DNA of 64,000 bases from Clostridia bacterium. GTDB taxonomy: Bacteria; Bacillota; Clostridia; Oscillospirales; Acutalibacteraceae. The notes under the pieces were generated by a model, which made no database searches, was not told where the DNA came from, and saw nothing but the letters and a program-made list of their open reading frames with translations. Shown in pieces: positions 45,119-53,868 of the stretch. A program made the translations under genes and the position numbers. Location: NCBI GenBank assembly GCA_017395425.1, contig JAFPUM010000061.1, positions 62,001 through 126,000 on the forward strand, given 5' to 3'. Positions within the stretch are counted from its first letter, which is position 1. Each line of letters begins with the position of its first letter.

Positions 45119-46087
45119 TTACGCATTTGCATTTGCTGATGTAAGAGAAGCCGCCAGCTCGTTGATTTTTTCGATCGGGAACCCTGTCGCTAAAGCGATG
45201 TTTTCTTTAGAAAACAATCCGAGCCGGAGCATGTTGGAAGCAATCTCCGCTTGCTTTTCCATCTGCCCTTCGGTTCTGCCCTGTGCCATGCCCTGTGCCA
45301 TGCCCTGTGCCATGCCCTGTGCCATGCCCTGTGCCATGCCTCTTTTTATACCCTGGGCTAAGCCTTCCGCTCTGCCCAGTTTGAGATTGTATTCTTTTTC
45401 CGACAGATCATATTGCTGCCGCTGCCATTCTTCATCGAATAATTCTTCCATCATTGTGATCACCTCCACTTGATGATCCGTTAGAAATTCGCTCAGATAA
45501 CCCCGCTGCATACAAATATCGACGGTTCGACGGGCACATTCGTGGCTGTCGTGATAGATGCTGCGCTGTTCATCATAAACATGACAATATCCGATATACT
45601 CGCCGCAGATTGTCTCGTCCACACGGTTGAGCACCTTCACCTGCACGTCTAACGGTGCATTCCCACCGAAAAACGCTTTGGCAAACGATATTTCCGCCGG
45701 CACCTCCCGGTTTCCGCTGTACACGACATACAATTCCGGCTGAGGCAGCTGTACGGGTCGCGAACTGTGTTCATTCTGCTTTGTCTCCGAAAGATAACGG
45801 CGGTAGGTTTCCGACAGATAAAACAGCATTCGAAGCGGTATATTGGGACACCACTGGCTCTGTGCTTCCACCAGTACCACCAGCCTGTCTTTAACCACAA
45901 AACCCAGATCGTTATACAACGTGTTGAGCATGAAGGAATGCAGCGTGTCAACGTGAATATCCTCCAGACTGATCTCTGCATCTTCCGGGTGCAGTTCTGT
46001 ATACAGACGGCGCACATATCTCTTATCCTCAAACAGCTTGACAAACACACTGTCCTTCGACTTTCGTTTGGTGGTTTCCTGTCCCAT
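45119..46087 (-). CDS. Rpn family (PD-(D/E)XK) putative nuclease, copy 2
   Basis: 322 residues. SVFVKLFEDKRYVRRLY, NTLYNDLGFVVKDRLVVLVE and VEAQSQWCPNIPLRMLFYL give a nuclease core with Asp followed by ExQ. The C-terminal region contains five GMAQ units coded by a perfect 12-bp tandem repeat, then a helical tail. Sequence and layout differ enough from copy 1 to be a separate subfamily. The start at 46087 has GGAG 9 bases upstream; the ATG at 46096 is too close to it. It has its own promoter and terminator. Confidence 0.87.
   Translation of the reverse strand: MGQETTKRKSKDSVFVKLFEDKRYVRRLYTELHPEDAEISLEDIHVDTLHSFMLNTLYNDLGFVVKDRLVVLVEAQSQWCPNIPLRMLFYLSETYRRYLSETKQNEHSSRPVQLPQPELYVVYSGNREVPAEISFAKAFFGGNAPLDVQVKVLNRVDETICGEYIGYCHVYDEQRSIYHDSHECARRTVDICMQRGYLSEFLTDHQVEVITMMEELFDEEWQRQQYDLSEKEYNLKLGRAEGLAQGIKRGMAQGMAQGMAQGMAQGMAQGRTEGQMEKQAEIASNMLRLGLFSKENIALATGFPIEKINELAASLTSANANA
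45281..45340 (-). repeat. Five perfect 12-bp tandem repeats inside Rpn copy 2
   Basis: Five units of CTGTGCCATGCC as read on the plus strand, encoding GMAQ. Copy-number change would alter protein length by four residues without a frameshift. Confidence 0.93.
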
Positions 46088-46110
46088 GGGTCTCATCTCC
46101 CTCTGCGATT

Positions 46111-46139
46111 ATTGTATCACATCCCGCGCCAAATTGCAA
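46111..46139 (-). promoter_or_regulatory. Promoter of Rpn copy 2
   Basis: TTGCAA and TACAAT on the minus strand with a 17-base spacer. Confidence 0.7.
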
Positions 46140-46171
46140 CCGGCAATCTTCTCCGCTTGTGAAAATAGTGC

Positions 46172-46212
46172 AAAAAACTCCCGCAATCGACTGTGATTGC
46201 CGATTGCGGGAG
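46172..46212 (-). terminator. Terminator of the rpsB-tsf operon
   Basis: A perfect 12-bp stem (CTCCCGCAATCG and its complement) followed by T6 on the minus strand. Confidence 0.92.
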
Positions 46213-46250
46213 GCTGATAGTTTGCAAAACGGGAAATGTAACGGAAAGAA

Positions 46251-47174
46251 TTACTTAATCATGCTGGCGACTTCGTCAGCAAAATTTTCTTCCTTCTTCG
46301 CAAGACCTTCGCCCTTCTCAAAGCGTGCGAAAGCCACAACTTTGATGTCGCCGCCGAGTTCTTTGGCAGTGTTCGCGACATAGGTCTCCACGTTGATATC
46401 GCCGTCCTTGACAAACGCCTGCTTCAGGAGGCAGATTTCCTCGAAGAGCTTGTTGACGCGACCGGGGAGAATCTTCTCCTCGATGATCTTCGCGGGCTTC
46501 TTGGCGTTCTTGGGATCGTTGTGAATCTGCTCCATCAGAATTGCCTTTTCCTTCTCGAGCTCCTCGGCGGGCATATCCTCGGGAGCGATGTACTTGGGAT
46601 TGACAGCCGCAATCTGCATGGCAATGTCCTTGCCGAACTCGGTGAATTCGGGCTTTGCCGCAACCTCATCGGTGGTCTCAAACTTGACCATAACGCCGAT
46701 TCTGCCGCCGCCGTGGACATACGTTACCACAGGACCTTCATACTTGACAAAACGGCGAATCTTGATGTTTTCGCCGATGACCAGAATCTTCTCCTTGAGC
46801 ATCGCGTCAACGGTCATATCGCTGCCCACAGCGGTGCAGGCAAGCAGTGCCTCCACATCAGCGGGATTCTCGGCAATGACAGTCTTGGCACAGGTATCTA
46901 CAAACGCCATGAATTCGGCGTTCTTGGCAACAAAGTCGGTCTCTGCGTTGACCTCGATGACCACACCGGTATTGCCCTCGACCAGCGCGTAAACGGTGCC
47001 TTCGGCAGCGATTCTGCCAGCCTTCTTCTGGGACGCGGCAAGACCCTTCTCGCGGAGAATGTCAACCGCCTTATCCATATCCCCGTCGGCTTCGGTGAGT
47101 GCCTTCTTGCAGTCCATCATGCCGCAGCCGGTCATTTCTCTCAGATTCTTTACATCAGTTGCTGTAAAAGCCAT
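46251..47174 (-). CDS. tsf: Translation elongation factor Ts
   Basis: Nucleotide exchange factor for EF-Tu. 307 residues, starting TATDVKNLREMTGCGMMDCK with the catalytic region NAETDFVAKN and a typical GGRIGVMVKFE core. GGAGG precedes the ATG. It follows rpsB by 70 bases in the conserved rpsB-tsf operon, closed by a perfect terminator. Confidence 0.98.
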   Translation of the reverse strand: MAFTATDVKNLREMTGCGMMDCKKALTEADGDMDKAVDILREKGLAASQKKAGRIAAEGTVYALVEGNTGVVIEVNAETDFVAKNAEFMAFVDTCAKTVIAENPADVEALLACTAVGSDMTVDAMLKEKILVIGENIKIRRFVKYEGPVVTYVHGGGRIGVMVKFETTDEVAAKPEFTEFGKDIAMQIAAVNPKYIAPEDMPAEELEKEKAILMEQIHNDPKNAKKPAKIIEEKILPGRVNKLFEEICLLKQAFVKDGDINVETYVANTAKELGGDIKVVAFARFEKGEGLAKKEENFADEVASMIK

Positions 47175-47244
47175 GATAAATTCCTCCTACTAACGAATTT
47201 TTATGGAATTCAAAACAAACAGTCAAAATAAGGGTAATTGATAA

Positions 47245-47979
47245 TTACTCGGCTGCTTCCTCTGCCTCGACTGCTTCCGCCTCGGCTTCGCCCTGAGCGC
47301 CCTGTCTGCCTTCGATAATCGCGTTGGCGATGACGGAGGAGATGAGCTTGACAGCGCGGATGGCGTCGTCGTTGCCCGGAATCACATAGTCGATGTCGTC
47401 GGGATCGCAGTTGGTATCAACAATGGCGACCACCGGAATGTCGAGCTTCTTCGCCTCGGAAACCGCGATTTTCTCCTTGCGGGGGTCCACAATGAAGAGC
47501 GCGCCGGGGAGCTTGTTCATGTTCTTGATGCCGCCGAGGAACTTTTCGAGCTTCTCGATTTCGAGGTTGAACTTGATAACTTCCTTCTTGGGGAGGCGGT
47601 CAAAGGTGCCGTCGGTGGCCATGGTATTGAGCTGGTTGAGACGTCCGATTCTGCGGCGGATGGTCGTGAAATTGGTCAGCATACCGCCGAGCCATCTCTC
47701 ATTGACAAAATAAGAATCCGAACGGAGCGCTTCTTCCTTGATGGATTCCTGCGCCTGCTTCTTGGTGCCGACGAAGAGGACGGACTCGCCGTTTTCCGCA
47801 ACGGTCTTGACAAACGCGTAGGCTTCGTCGAGCTTGCGCACGGTCTTCTGCAGGTCGATGATGTAGATGCCGTTGCGCTCGGTGAAGATGTACTCCGCCA
47901 TTTTCGGGTTCCAGCGTCTGGTCTGATGACCAAAGTGAACGCCTGCTTCCAGTAACTGTTTCATAGATGCTACTGCCAT
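47245..47979 (-). CDS. rpsB: Ribosomal protein S2
   Basis: 244 residues with [20 protein letters not shown] (residues 5-24), [24 protein letters not shown] and [14 protein letters not shown], plus a Glu/Ala-rich tail. GGGAGG lies 9 bases upstream of the ATG. First gene of the operon with tsf. The leader of about 180 bases contains a branched stem and a terminator-like hairpin, which suggests control by attenuation. Confidence 0.98.
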   Translation of the reverse strand: MAVASMKQLLEAGVHFGHQTRRWNPKMAEYIFTERNGIYIIDLQKTVRKLDEAYAFVKTVAENGESVLFVGTKKQAQESIKEEALRSDSYFVNERWLGGMLTNFTTIRRRIGRLNQLNTMATDGTFDRLPKKEVIKFNLEIEKLEKFLGGIKNMNKLPGALFIVDPRKEKIAVSEAKKLDIPVVAIVDTNCDPDDIDYVIPGNDDAIRAVKLISSVIANAIIEGRQGAQGEAEAEAVEAEEAAE

Positions 47980-48030
47980 AGTGAAAATTCCTCCCGGTTA
48001 CTACCTCCGCCCACGCTTTAAGTCCAGTGT

Positions 48031-48054
48031 AAAAAAGCGCGCTGCGCACAGCGC
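48031..48054 (-). promoter_or_regulatory. Terminator-like hairpin (attenuator candidate) in the rpsB leader
   Basis: On the minus strand GCGCTG-TGCG-CAGCGC is followed by GCTTTTTT, 52 bases before the rpsB start, downstream of the only good promoter. A second GCGCTGT in the leader (48141-48147) could compete for CAGCGC. Confidence 0.65.
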
Positions 48055-48082
48055 ATGACGCACCGAATGATGAAAAATTTAG

Positions 48083-48154
48083 ACACATGGAGAGTCATCA
48101 GCGCCTCGGCGGCTGCCGCAAGCCCTGCACCGTACTCTCCACAGCGCGGCGTGT
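48083..48154 (-). promoter_or_regulatory. Structured leader stem of rpsB-tsf
   Basis: GTGT/ACAC (48151-48154 with 48083-48086) and ACTCTCC/GGAGAGT (48134-48140 with 48089-48095) can close a stem with an inner GGC-GCC helix, in the middle of the rpsB leader. Confidence 0.5.
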
Positions 48155-48167
48155 GAATTTCTTATCA

Positions 48168-48196
48168 ATTATAGCACGGCTTTCCAAGGAATGCAA
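48168..48196 (-). promoter_or_regulatory. Promoter of the rpsB-tsf operon
   Basis: TTGCAT and TATAAT on the minus strand with a 17-base spacer. Confidence 0.8.
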
Positions 48197-48280
48197 GAGG
48201 TTTTTTCTATTTTTTTCATCAATCATGTGAAATGCTTCGGATACGTTCTCCGTTTTCCCCCATACAGACGGCGCTGTACG

Positions 48281-48383
48281 TTAGGAGCTATGCAGAATCA
48301 TCATATATTTCACTCACTGAAACGCGCCAGCAGACGGTATTTTTAAGCAGAAAATGACTGATTAAATTCTGCATAGTTCCTTA
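48281..48383. mobile_element. MITE-like element, copy 2 (103 bp with TTA flanks)
   Basis: Same element as at 11938-12042, in inverted orientation. The inner end CTTTCTGC-TTAAAAATAC and the GACTGATTAAATTCTGC end are shared; the middle differs at scattered sites and by two bases in length. The left inverted repeat has one change (GGAGCTATGCAGAA). TTA on both sides. It ends a few bases before the promoter of the LRR membrane protein gene. Confidence 0.85.
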
Positions 48384-48388
48384 CTGTT

Positions 48389-48418
48389 TTGAGTTTTTTC
48401 ATATTTCGTTAATATATT
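48389..48418 (+). promoter_or_regulatory. Possible promoter of the LRR membrane protein gene
   Basis: TTGAGT-18-TATATT, starting six bases after the MITE flank. Confidence 0.5.
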
Positions 48419-48471
48419 TGTGCTATATTCTATGTATGATAGGTTCATAAAGAGATGTGGAGGAATGCTTT

Positions 48472-49962
48472 TTGGATCGCCATTACCAAAATGACGCAAA
48501 CAACGACCAGACGCGCCAAAAGCGCACATTCAACAAAAATTCCTCAAGCCATGCGTCCGTTCCCGCAACAGGTACGGGTTCCCGCACGGGGAACAGTTCA
48601 TCCCGTTCACGCGGCGCGTCCCATTCGCCCTATGCCAATGTAGGGGAACCGACAGAAGTACGTCGCAGCCGCACACAGGCGGCGCGTCCGGGCAGTACGC
48701 CCCGTCCCGCTGATGCCGACCGGCAGGGAATGCGGGACGCGGAAAAGCTGCGCGAACAGCGACGTCTGCAAAAGCAGCGTGCCGAGGATCCGCACGGCTA
48801 TGTCCGCGGCACTTCCACCGGGACAAGCCGCTCACCGGTCAGCGAGATTCTCAGCGAAACCAGCGAAAGAAACGGTCAGAATGCCCGCCGGGAATTCCGC
48901 CGCACCCGTCCTTCCGGAATTTCCGTGGAAGGACAGAGCGACGGCAGACCAAGCCGTTCCGATGTGCGCAGAAGCGGCGGTTCCCCTGCTCCGGAAGCTG
49001 CACGCACGGCGGACAGGCACAGTACCTTTGACCTCAGCTACGGAGAGGACGCACGCGAGGAAAAACAACGCAAGGCTCCTAAAGAAGGCAATTCCACCCG
49101 TCCGGTCGTCATTTCCGCTATGCTGCTGGCGGCGGTGATGCTGTCGGTGGTCATCTGGGTTGTCACCGTCAAGGGCGGACCCGGGGGTACGGTCAGCGGA
49201 TCGGACAGCGAGATTCATTATAATATTCCCAACTCTGTGAAAATCGGCGGACAGAAGCTGCGCACCGACGCGGATTACATCGAAATCATCGGCAAAAAGG
49301 TCACTGATATCCGCGACCTTTCCTATTGCTTCATGGTGCAAAGCCTGTTTCTGAGCAACAATCAGATTGAGGACATCTCCCCCCTCAAAAACTGCACCGT
49401 TCTTCAGACGCTTGACCTCACCAGCAATCAGGTCAAGGATATCACGCCGCTCGCGGGTCTGAAAAAGCTCACTGACCTTAAACTCGCCGACAACCGCATT
49501 TCCGACCTTTCCCCTCTCGCCGATATGACCCAGATGGAATATCTCGATATCAGCAACAACGAGATTGATTACAATTTTTATTCGGTGCAGGGCATGACGT
49601 CTCTGCGGCAGCTTTACGCTTCCAACGACGGCATTTCGGATATCTCCTGCGTGGCGGGACTGGTGTCGCTCACCTCTCTCGAACTCGGCGGCAACGATAT
49701 TACCGATGTTTCGCCTCTCGTCAATCTCACCAACCTCGTTTCGCTCGGTCTGTCGGACAACGAAATCGAAAGCGTGACCGCGCTCTCCACCATGACCAAC
49801 CTCAAAATGCTCGATCTCAGCGGCAACACCGCTATCACGAATGTGGAACCGCTCATGAGCCTGACCAACCTGCTCGACCTCAAGCTCAATGAAACAGGCG
49901 TCAGTGAAAAGGATGTGGAGGCGCTGCGTGAGGCGCTTCCCAATTGCAGTATTTCCCGATAA
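48472..49962 (+). CDS. Membrane protein with disordered N-terminus and internalin-type LRR domain
   Basis: 496 residues. The first 205 residues are polar, rich in Ser, Arg, Thr and Gly and likely disordered in the cytoplasm. One membrane helix (about 211-236, SAMLLAAVMLSVVIWVV) is followed by an outside LRR domain (about 255-490) of 22-residue internalin-like repeats such as LTDLKLADNRISDLSPLADM. This LRR class differs from the BspA repeats at 19-26 kb. The role is probably protein binding at the surface. TTG 48472 is preferred (GGAGG at 8 bases) over GTG 48457, which overlaps that ribosome site. Confidence 0.87.
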   Translation: MDRHYQNDANNDQTRQKRTFNKNSSSHASVPATGTGSRTGNSSSRSRGASHSPYANVGEPTEVRRSRTQAARPGSTPRPADADRQGMRDAEKLREQRRLQKQRAEDPHGYVRGTSTGTSRSPVSEILSETSERNGQNARREFRRTRPSGISVEGQSDGRPSRSDVRRSGGSPAPEAARTADRHSTFDLSYGEDAREEKQRKAPKEGNSTRPVVISAMLLAAVMLSVVIWVVTVKGGPGGTVSGSDSEIHYNIPNSVKIGGQKLRTDADYIEIIGKKVTDIRDLSYCFMVQSLFLSNNQIEDISPLKNCTVLQTLDLTSNQVKDITPLAGLKKLTDLKLADNRISDLSPLADMTQMEYLDISNNEIDYNFYSVQGMTSLRQLYASNDGISDISCVAGLVSLTSLELGGNDITDVSPLVNLTNLVSLGLSDNEIESVTALSTMTNLKMLDLSGNTAITNVEPLMSLTNLLDLKLNETGVSEKDVEALREALPNCSISR

Positions 49963-49987
49963 TCGGACAAAGTAACATTTGCAAAAT

Positions 49988-50033
49988 AACACGGAGACGG
50001 CGCGTTTGACAGACAGCCGTCCCCGTGTTTTTC
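49988..50033 (+). terminator. Terminator after the LRR membrane protein gene
   Basis: AACACGGAGACGGC pairs with GCCGTCCCCGTGTT (one mismatch) and is followed by T5. Confidence 0.8.
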
Positions 50034-50102
50034 GTTGAATAAAAAATGAAAAAATGTACGCAGACGTGCCGCTGCACGCCTGTACGAAAGGAATGACAGT
50101 AT

Positions 50103-50831
50103 ATGTCCCATCCGTTTTCCCGCACACAGCTTTTGCTGGGTAAAGACGCAATGGAAACACTCGCCGCTTCCCGCGTTGCGGTCTTCGGCGTGGGCGGTGT
50201 AGGCGGCTTTGCGGTGGAAGCCCTCGCCCGTTCGGGCGTGGGAACGCTCGACCTCATCGACAGCGACACCGTCTCCCTCACCAATCTCAACCGCCAGATT
50301 ATCGCTACCCGCCGCACAATCGGACTGTATAAAACCGACGTCGCCGCCGCACGGGTTCATGAGATCAATCCCGACGCGGTGGTGCATACCCATCGCGTCT
50401 TTTATACGCCCGAAACGGCGGGACAGTTTGATTTCTCTCAGTACGATTACATCGTGGACGCCATCGACACCGTGACCGGCAAGATTACCCTTGTATTACA
50501 GGCACAGGCTGCCGGTACGCCCATCATCAGTTCCATGGGTGCGGGCAACAAACTCGATCCCACCGCCTTCCGCGTGGCGGATATCTATCAGACCTCGGTC
50601 TGCCCGCTGGCGCGGGTCATGCGGCAGGAACTCAAAAAACGCGGCGTAAAGCATCTCAAGGTAGTCTATTCGCAGGAACCCCCACGCCAGCCATTGCCCG
50701 ATCCCGACGACATGGAACTCCCGCAGGAAGGGCGCCGCAGTGTACCGGGCAGCACGGCGTTTGTGCCGTCCGTGGCAGGACTGATTCTCGCGGGTGAGGT
50801 CATCAAGGAACTCGCGGGAATTGAGCGCTGA
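50103..50831 (+). CDS. tcdA: tRNA threonylcarbamoyladenosine dehydratase, TcdA/ThiF family
   Basis: 242 residues. VAVFGVGGVGGFAVEALARSG is split at residues 26-46 and holds the GxGGxG nucleotide site; DLIDSDTVSLTNLNRQ contains the ThiF/E1-like Asp and Arg. TcdA cyclises t6A37 of tRNAs to ct6A using ATP. Length and the FSRTQLLLG N-terminus fit the TcdA (YgdL) branch rather than ThiF or MoeB. It runs toward the beta-lactamase-like gene with 3 bases between the stop codons. Confidence 0.92.
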   Translation: MSHPFSRTQLLLGKDAMETLAASRVAVFGVGGVGGFAVEALARSGVGTLDLIDSDTVSLTNLNRQIIATRRTIGLYKTDVAAARVHEINPDAVVHTHRVFYTPETAGQFDFSQYDYIVDAIDTVTGKITLVLQAQAAGTPIISSMGAGNKLDPTAFRVADIYQTSVCPLARVMRQELKKRGVKHLKVVYSQEPPRQPLPDPDDMELPQEGRRSVPGSTAFVPSVAGLILAGEVIKELAGIER

Positions 50832-50834
50832 TTT

Positions 50835-51665
50835 CTAATCGCGATAGGGCATTCTCCGGATCGCGTCCTCCCGCTCCAGATAATAATTGTAAATCCAGTT
50901 CGCAACCCGTCCCCGCATACGCAGCACATCGAGTTTGGAACGTGGCGTGGCATCAGGGTTGGACGTGAAGATTGCCAGAAAGAAATCCACATACCGCAGA
51001 TAAAAAATGCCCGCCTCATGACTGACGATGCCCGATTCGCCGCCTTTGCGTCCGATGTCAATATCGTCGCAGATATAGCGTGTAAAACCGCCGTTGCCCC
51101 GCTGCCGCAGAAACAGCCGTCCCGCATACTCACAAAGCCAGCGGCTGAGTCCCCGGTTGCGGTAGATATTTTCAAAAAACACCAGCATGTCCTGCGCGCA
51201 GGTAAGATTGCGGCGGGGATCACCAGGAATTTTGGTGCGCCCCACGTAGCTTTCCAGCGTTGTGTGGTTCATACCGAACCGACGACAGCAGGCGTTGATA
51301 TAATTGAATCCCATGAGCTCTATGAGTACATTGGCGGGGGTATCCTCGTTGGCGGCAATCATCCACGACAGAAGCTCGTCGATGGAATAGGACATGGTTC
51401 CCCGCTCGAACGCGCCGGGCGCGGGCGTAATCCAGAGATCCGGCACGATCACGCAGTCGTCCAGACTCAGTTTTCCCTCATCAATGCGCATAAGCACTGC
51501 CAGCAGCACTGCCACATGCGCCATGCCCGCTGCCTGCATGATAGCATCCGGCGCAAACTGAAAGGGAATAGTGTCGGTATCAAAGTCCTTATAGAGAATC
51601 GAAATGACACCGTCTGCGGTATGAATCTCGTCCAGCAGTTTCTGAGAGAGTTCGGGGTGTGTCAC
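50835..51665 (-). CDS. Class A beta-lactamase-like protein lacking the catalytic residues
   Basis: 276 residues, no signal peptide. The fold is recognisable: AHVAVLLAVLMRIDEGKLSLDD follows the first motif position, then ANEDTPANVLIELMG, GRTKIPGDPRRNLTCAQDM and a late KGG. At the SxxK site it reads GMAH (47-50), at SDN it reads NED (106-108) and at KTG it reads KGG. Without Ser and Lys it cannot act as a serine beta-lactamase. A binding or scaffolding role toward wall peptides or another ligand is possible. GTG start with GGAGG 8 bases upstream. It is 31 bases downstream of an LD-carboxypeptidase gene, which also works on muropeptides, suggesting a functional link. Confidence 0.82.
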   Translation of the reverse strand: MTHPELSQKLLDEIHTADGVISILYKDFDTDTIPFQFAPDAIMQAAGMAHVAVLLAVLMRIDEGKLSLDDCVIVPDLWITPAPGAFERGTMSYSIDELLSWMIAANEDTPANVLIELMGFNYINACCRRFGMNHTTLESYVGRTKIPGDPRRNLTCAQDMLVFFENIYRNRGLSRWLCEYAGRLFLRQRGNGGFTRYICDDIDIGRKGGESGIVSHEAGIFYLRYVDFFLAIFTSNPDATPRSKLDVLRMRGRVANWIYNYYLEREDAIRRMPYRD

Positions 51666-51696
51666 GCAGTCTGCCTCCTTATTTTTTCATTTGCGG

Positions 51697-52599
51697 CTAA
51701 CCGACCAGCCTGACAGTCACCGAATCGGCATCTAAAATAACCTTCATTCCTAGCGGCAGAGACATCGACGGCGCACTGTGACCGCACGGAATCCCGCTCA
51801 ACACGGGTATCCCTAACGGCGCAAACCATTCGCGGAACAGTTTCTCCATCTCATCGGACGAACCGCAGTTCCGCCATGTACCCAGCAGAATGCCCGCGCA
51901 TCGCCCCAGCAGACCGCCGTCCCGCAGCTGTAGCAATGCCCGGTCGATGGCGTATGGCTTTTCGTTCACATCCTCCAAAAAAAGAATGCAGCCGTCGGTA
52001 TCGCGCTGATACGGCGTACCCACAGTGGATGCCAGCACGGTGAGATTGCCGCCCGTGAGGATGCCCCCCGCGCGCCCCGGACAAAGTCTGCGCAGCGGCT
52101 CATCCCATCCCAGAAGTGTATGCGGAAAATCGCCCCGCAGTATCGCCGCGAACGCCTCGCGGCTGCGGCTGTCTTCGCGCATTTCCGCGATACCCGGCAT
52201 GGGTGTGTGAAAAGTAATCAGGCGGCAGCGCTCATTGAGAAATCCGTGAAGTACCGTCACGTCACTGTATCCGCAGAACAGTTTGGGGTGTGACGATATG
52301 GCTGCAGCGTCCAGATAAGATATCAGCCGGGCGCTTCCGTATCCGCCGCGCACGGCAATAACCGCTTTTACCCATGGGTCAGCAAAAGCGCGGTTCAGGT
52401 CGGCGGCGCGGGTGAGATCATCACCGGCGAGATATTGCTTGCGACAGCGGCAGGAAGGGTATATTTCGGGCGTATAGCCCAGTTCCCGGATAAAATCGAC
52501 TGCGGGCGCAAGCTGTTCCGGGTCAGGCGGCGAACAGGGCGCCACAAGGGCAACGCGGTCGCCCTGTCGCAGCGGTGGAGGCATAGTCATTGGGTACAT
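51697..52599 (-). CDS. LD-carboxypeptidase, peptidase S66 family
   Basis: 300 residues. VALVAPCSPP, VIAVRGGYGSARL, LFCGYSDVTVLHGFL (nucleophile Ser in GYSD), ILFLEDVNEKPYAIDR (Glu) and IPCGHSAPSMSLPLG (His) give the full Ser-Glu-His triad. S66 enzymes cleave the L-D bond in muropeptide tetrapeptides (LdcA) or cut microcin-like substrates (MccF). No signal peptide, so recycling of wall peptides in the cytoplasm is likely. AAAGGATGG precedes the ATG. It forms a pair with the degenerate beta-lactamase-like gene downstream. Confidence 0.93.
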   Translation of the reverse strand: MYPMTMPPPLRQGDRVALVAPCSPPDPEQLAPAVDFIRELGYTPEIYPSCRCRKQYLAGDDLTRAADLNRAFADPWVKAVIAVRGGYGSARLISYLDAAAISSHPKLFCGYSDVTVLHGFLNERCRLITFHTPMPGIAEMREDSRSREAFAAILRGDFPHTLLGWDEPLRRLCPGRAGGILTGGNLTVLASTVGTPYQRDTDGCILFLEDVNEKPYAIDRALLQLRDGGLLGRCAGILLGTWRNCGSSDEMEKLFREWFAPLGIPVLSGIPCGHSAPSMSLPLGMKVILDADSVTVRLVG

Positions 52600-52704
52600 C
52601 AGCCATCCTTTCGTTTCCGATGTGTTTGCGTTATCTGTCAGGATATTGTACGCCGGTGCGTCTCATCATATGAATGCCGCCTCACCCTGTCGATGTACTC
52701 TCTT

Positions 52705-53361
52705 TCACATTGCTCCCGGAAAGTGTGTCTCTATGGCAGACAAAACCGACTTGGCAGTTTCCTGTGCCAGCACTTCCCGGATATGCTTCTCTGCCATTGG
52801 TCGGTGAACTTCATCGCACAATTCATCCAGAAAAGCAACAGCCGCGCAGCGGATATGATAATCCCTGCTGCGAAGGAATCCGGCGATCTGTGTCAGCGCC
52901 TCTTCCTGACCGAAACGGCACAGCGCATACCACAGCGTCAGGCGGACATGTTCCCCGCATGGCTGCTGCTGCATTTCCCGCACGGTTTCTGCCGCCGCGG
53001 ACAAATCGCGGCACAATCCCACTGTAACATCCGCCCATGAGAGAATCGCATAGCTGCGGGCAAGCGGTTCCCATTCCTCTTCCATGGCATTGGTCAGGCA
53101 TTGTGCCACTTCGTCGCACGGAAACACCGACAGCGAATCATATGCTTCCGCACGAACCAGTTCTTCCTCGTCACGGGTCAACATCAGCAATAACGCCTTG
53201 GTGTCCGGATGTGTGAAATTGACAGCCGCCGCCGCGGCTTCCGCACGGATATACGGGTCGGCATCCCGTACCAGCGCTCGCAGCACCGTAAAATGTTCCC
53301 CGGTGCAGAAATCGTCATCATAGCAGTTGTCTATAAAATTCAGTTTATGTTCCTCGTCCAA
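52705..53361 (-). CDS. HEAT-repeat protein
   Basis: 218 residues. Regular helical pairs such as LRALVRDADPYIRAEAAAAA, LMLTRDEEELVRAEAYDSL and IAGFLRSRDYHIRCAAVAFL mark HEAT/PBS-lyase-like repeats across the whole length. These are protein-binding scaffolds; no partner can be named. TTG start with GAGGTG upstream. About 105 bases upstream of the LD-carboxypeptidase on the same strand; cotranscription is possible. Confidence 0.83.
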   Translation of the reverse strand: MDEEHKLNFIDNCYDDDFCTGEHFTVLRALVRDADPYIRAEAAAAAVNFTHPDTKALLLMLTRDEEELVRAEAYDSLSVFPCDEVAQCLTNAMEEEWEPLARSYAILSWADVTVGLCRDLSAAAETVREMQQQPCGEHVRLTLWYALCRFGQEEALTQIAGFLRSRDYHIRCAAVAFLDELCDEVHRPMAEKHIREVLAQETAKSVLSAIETHFPGAM

Positions 53362-53525
53362 AAGGATTCACCTCTTCCCCGTTTTCCTTCTGTATGATAA
53401 TTCCATTATATAAGAACCTCTCTCTCTTTTCAAGCAGATATTCTGAATGTTTCCTTTCCTGCTATCTGAAACCTGCGCTTCTTCAAAAATTCTTCAAAAG
53501 AAAAAGAAAAAAATGAAAAAACTGC

Positions 53526-53554
53526 TTGACAAATCAATCATAAGCTGTTATAAT
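53526..53554 (+). promoter_or_regulatory. Promoter of the tRNA-Asp/tRNA-Thr unit
   Basis: Full consensus TTGACA-17-TATAAT, 63 bases before the first tRNA. The rest of the 53362-53617 spacer is AT-rich with no gene visible. Confidence 0.9.
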
Positions 53555-53617
53555 GATGAAGCTGTCGCGGTGAGGTGCTTCAAACGAAGCGGATTCGGGG
53601 CGGCGGAGTGGAGAAAT

Positions 53618-53694
53618 GGCCCGGTAGTTCAGCTGGTTAGAACGCTAGCCTGTCACGCTAGAGGTCGACGGTTCGAGCCCGTTCCGGGTCGCCA
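53618..53694 (+). tRNA. tRNA-Asp (GUC)
   Basis: 77 bases with encoded CCA. GGCCCGG pairs with CCGGGTC (one G-T), anticodon loop CTGTCAC gives GTC, and the T-arm has GTTCGAG. Confidence 0.97.
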
Positions 53695-53703
53695 ATTCCA
53701 CAT

Positions 53704-53779
53704 GCTGTTATAGCTCAGTAGGCAGAGCACTTCCTTGGTAAGGAAGAGGTCACCAGTTCGAATCTGGTTAACAGCTCCA
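53704..53779 (+). tRNA. tRNA-Thr (GGU)
   Basis: 76 bases with encoded CCA. GCTGTTA pairs with TAACAGC; CTTCC/GGAAG encloses TTGGTAA, giving anticodon GGT. Nine bases after tRNA-Asp, in the same transcript. Confidence 0.96.
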
Positions 53780-53782
53780 TTT

Positions 53783-53820
53783 ATCGACAGAAAGTTTCCG
53801 CTTTCTGTCGATTTTTTCTT
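53783..53820 (+). terminator. Terminator of the tRNA unit
   Basis: Perfect 12-bp stem ATCGACAGAAAG with its complement, 6-base loop, T6 tail. Confidence 0.93.
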
Positions 53821-53868
53821 TTGTATTGCGCTCGACCAAACGTTACCATAAAAGCGGAGGTGATACGA

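Noticed and set aside
45281-45340. Short perfect 12-bp repeats as a CRISPR-like or regulatory array
   Set aside because: They code GMAQ inside an intact Rpn frame; there are no spacers.
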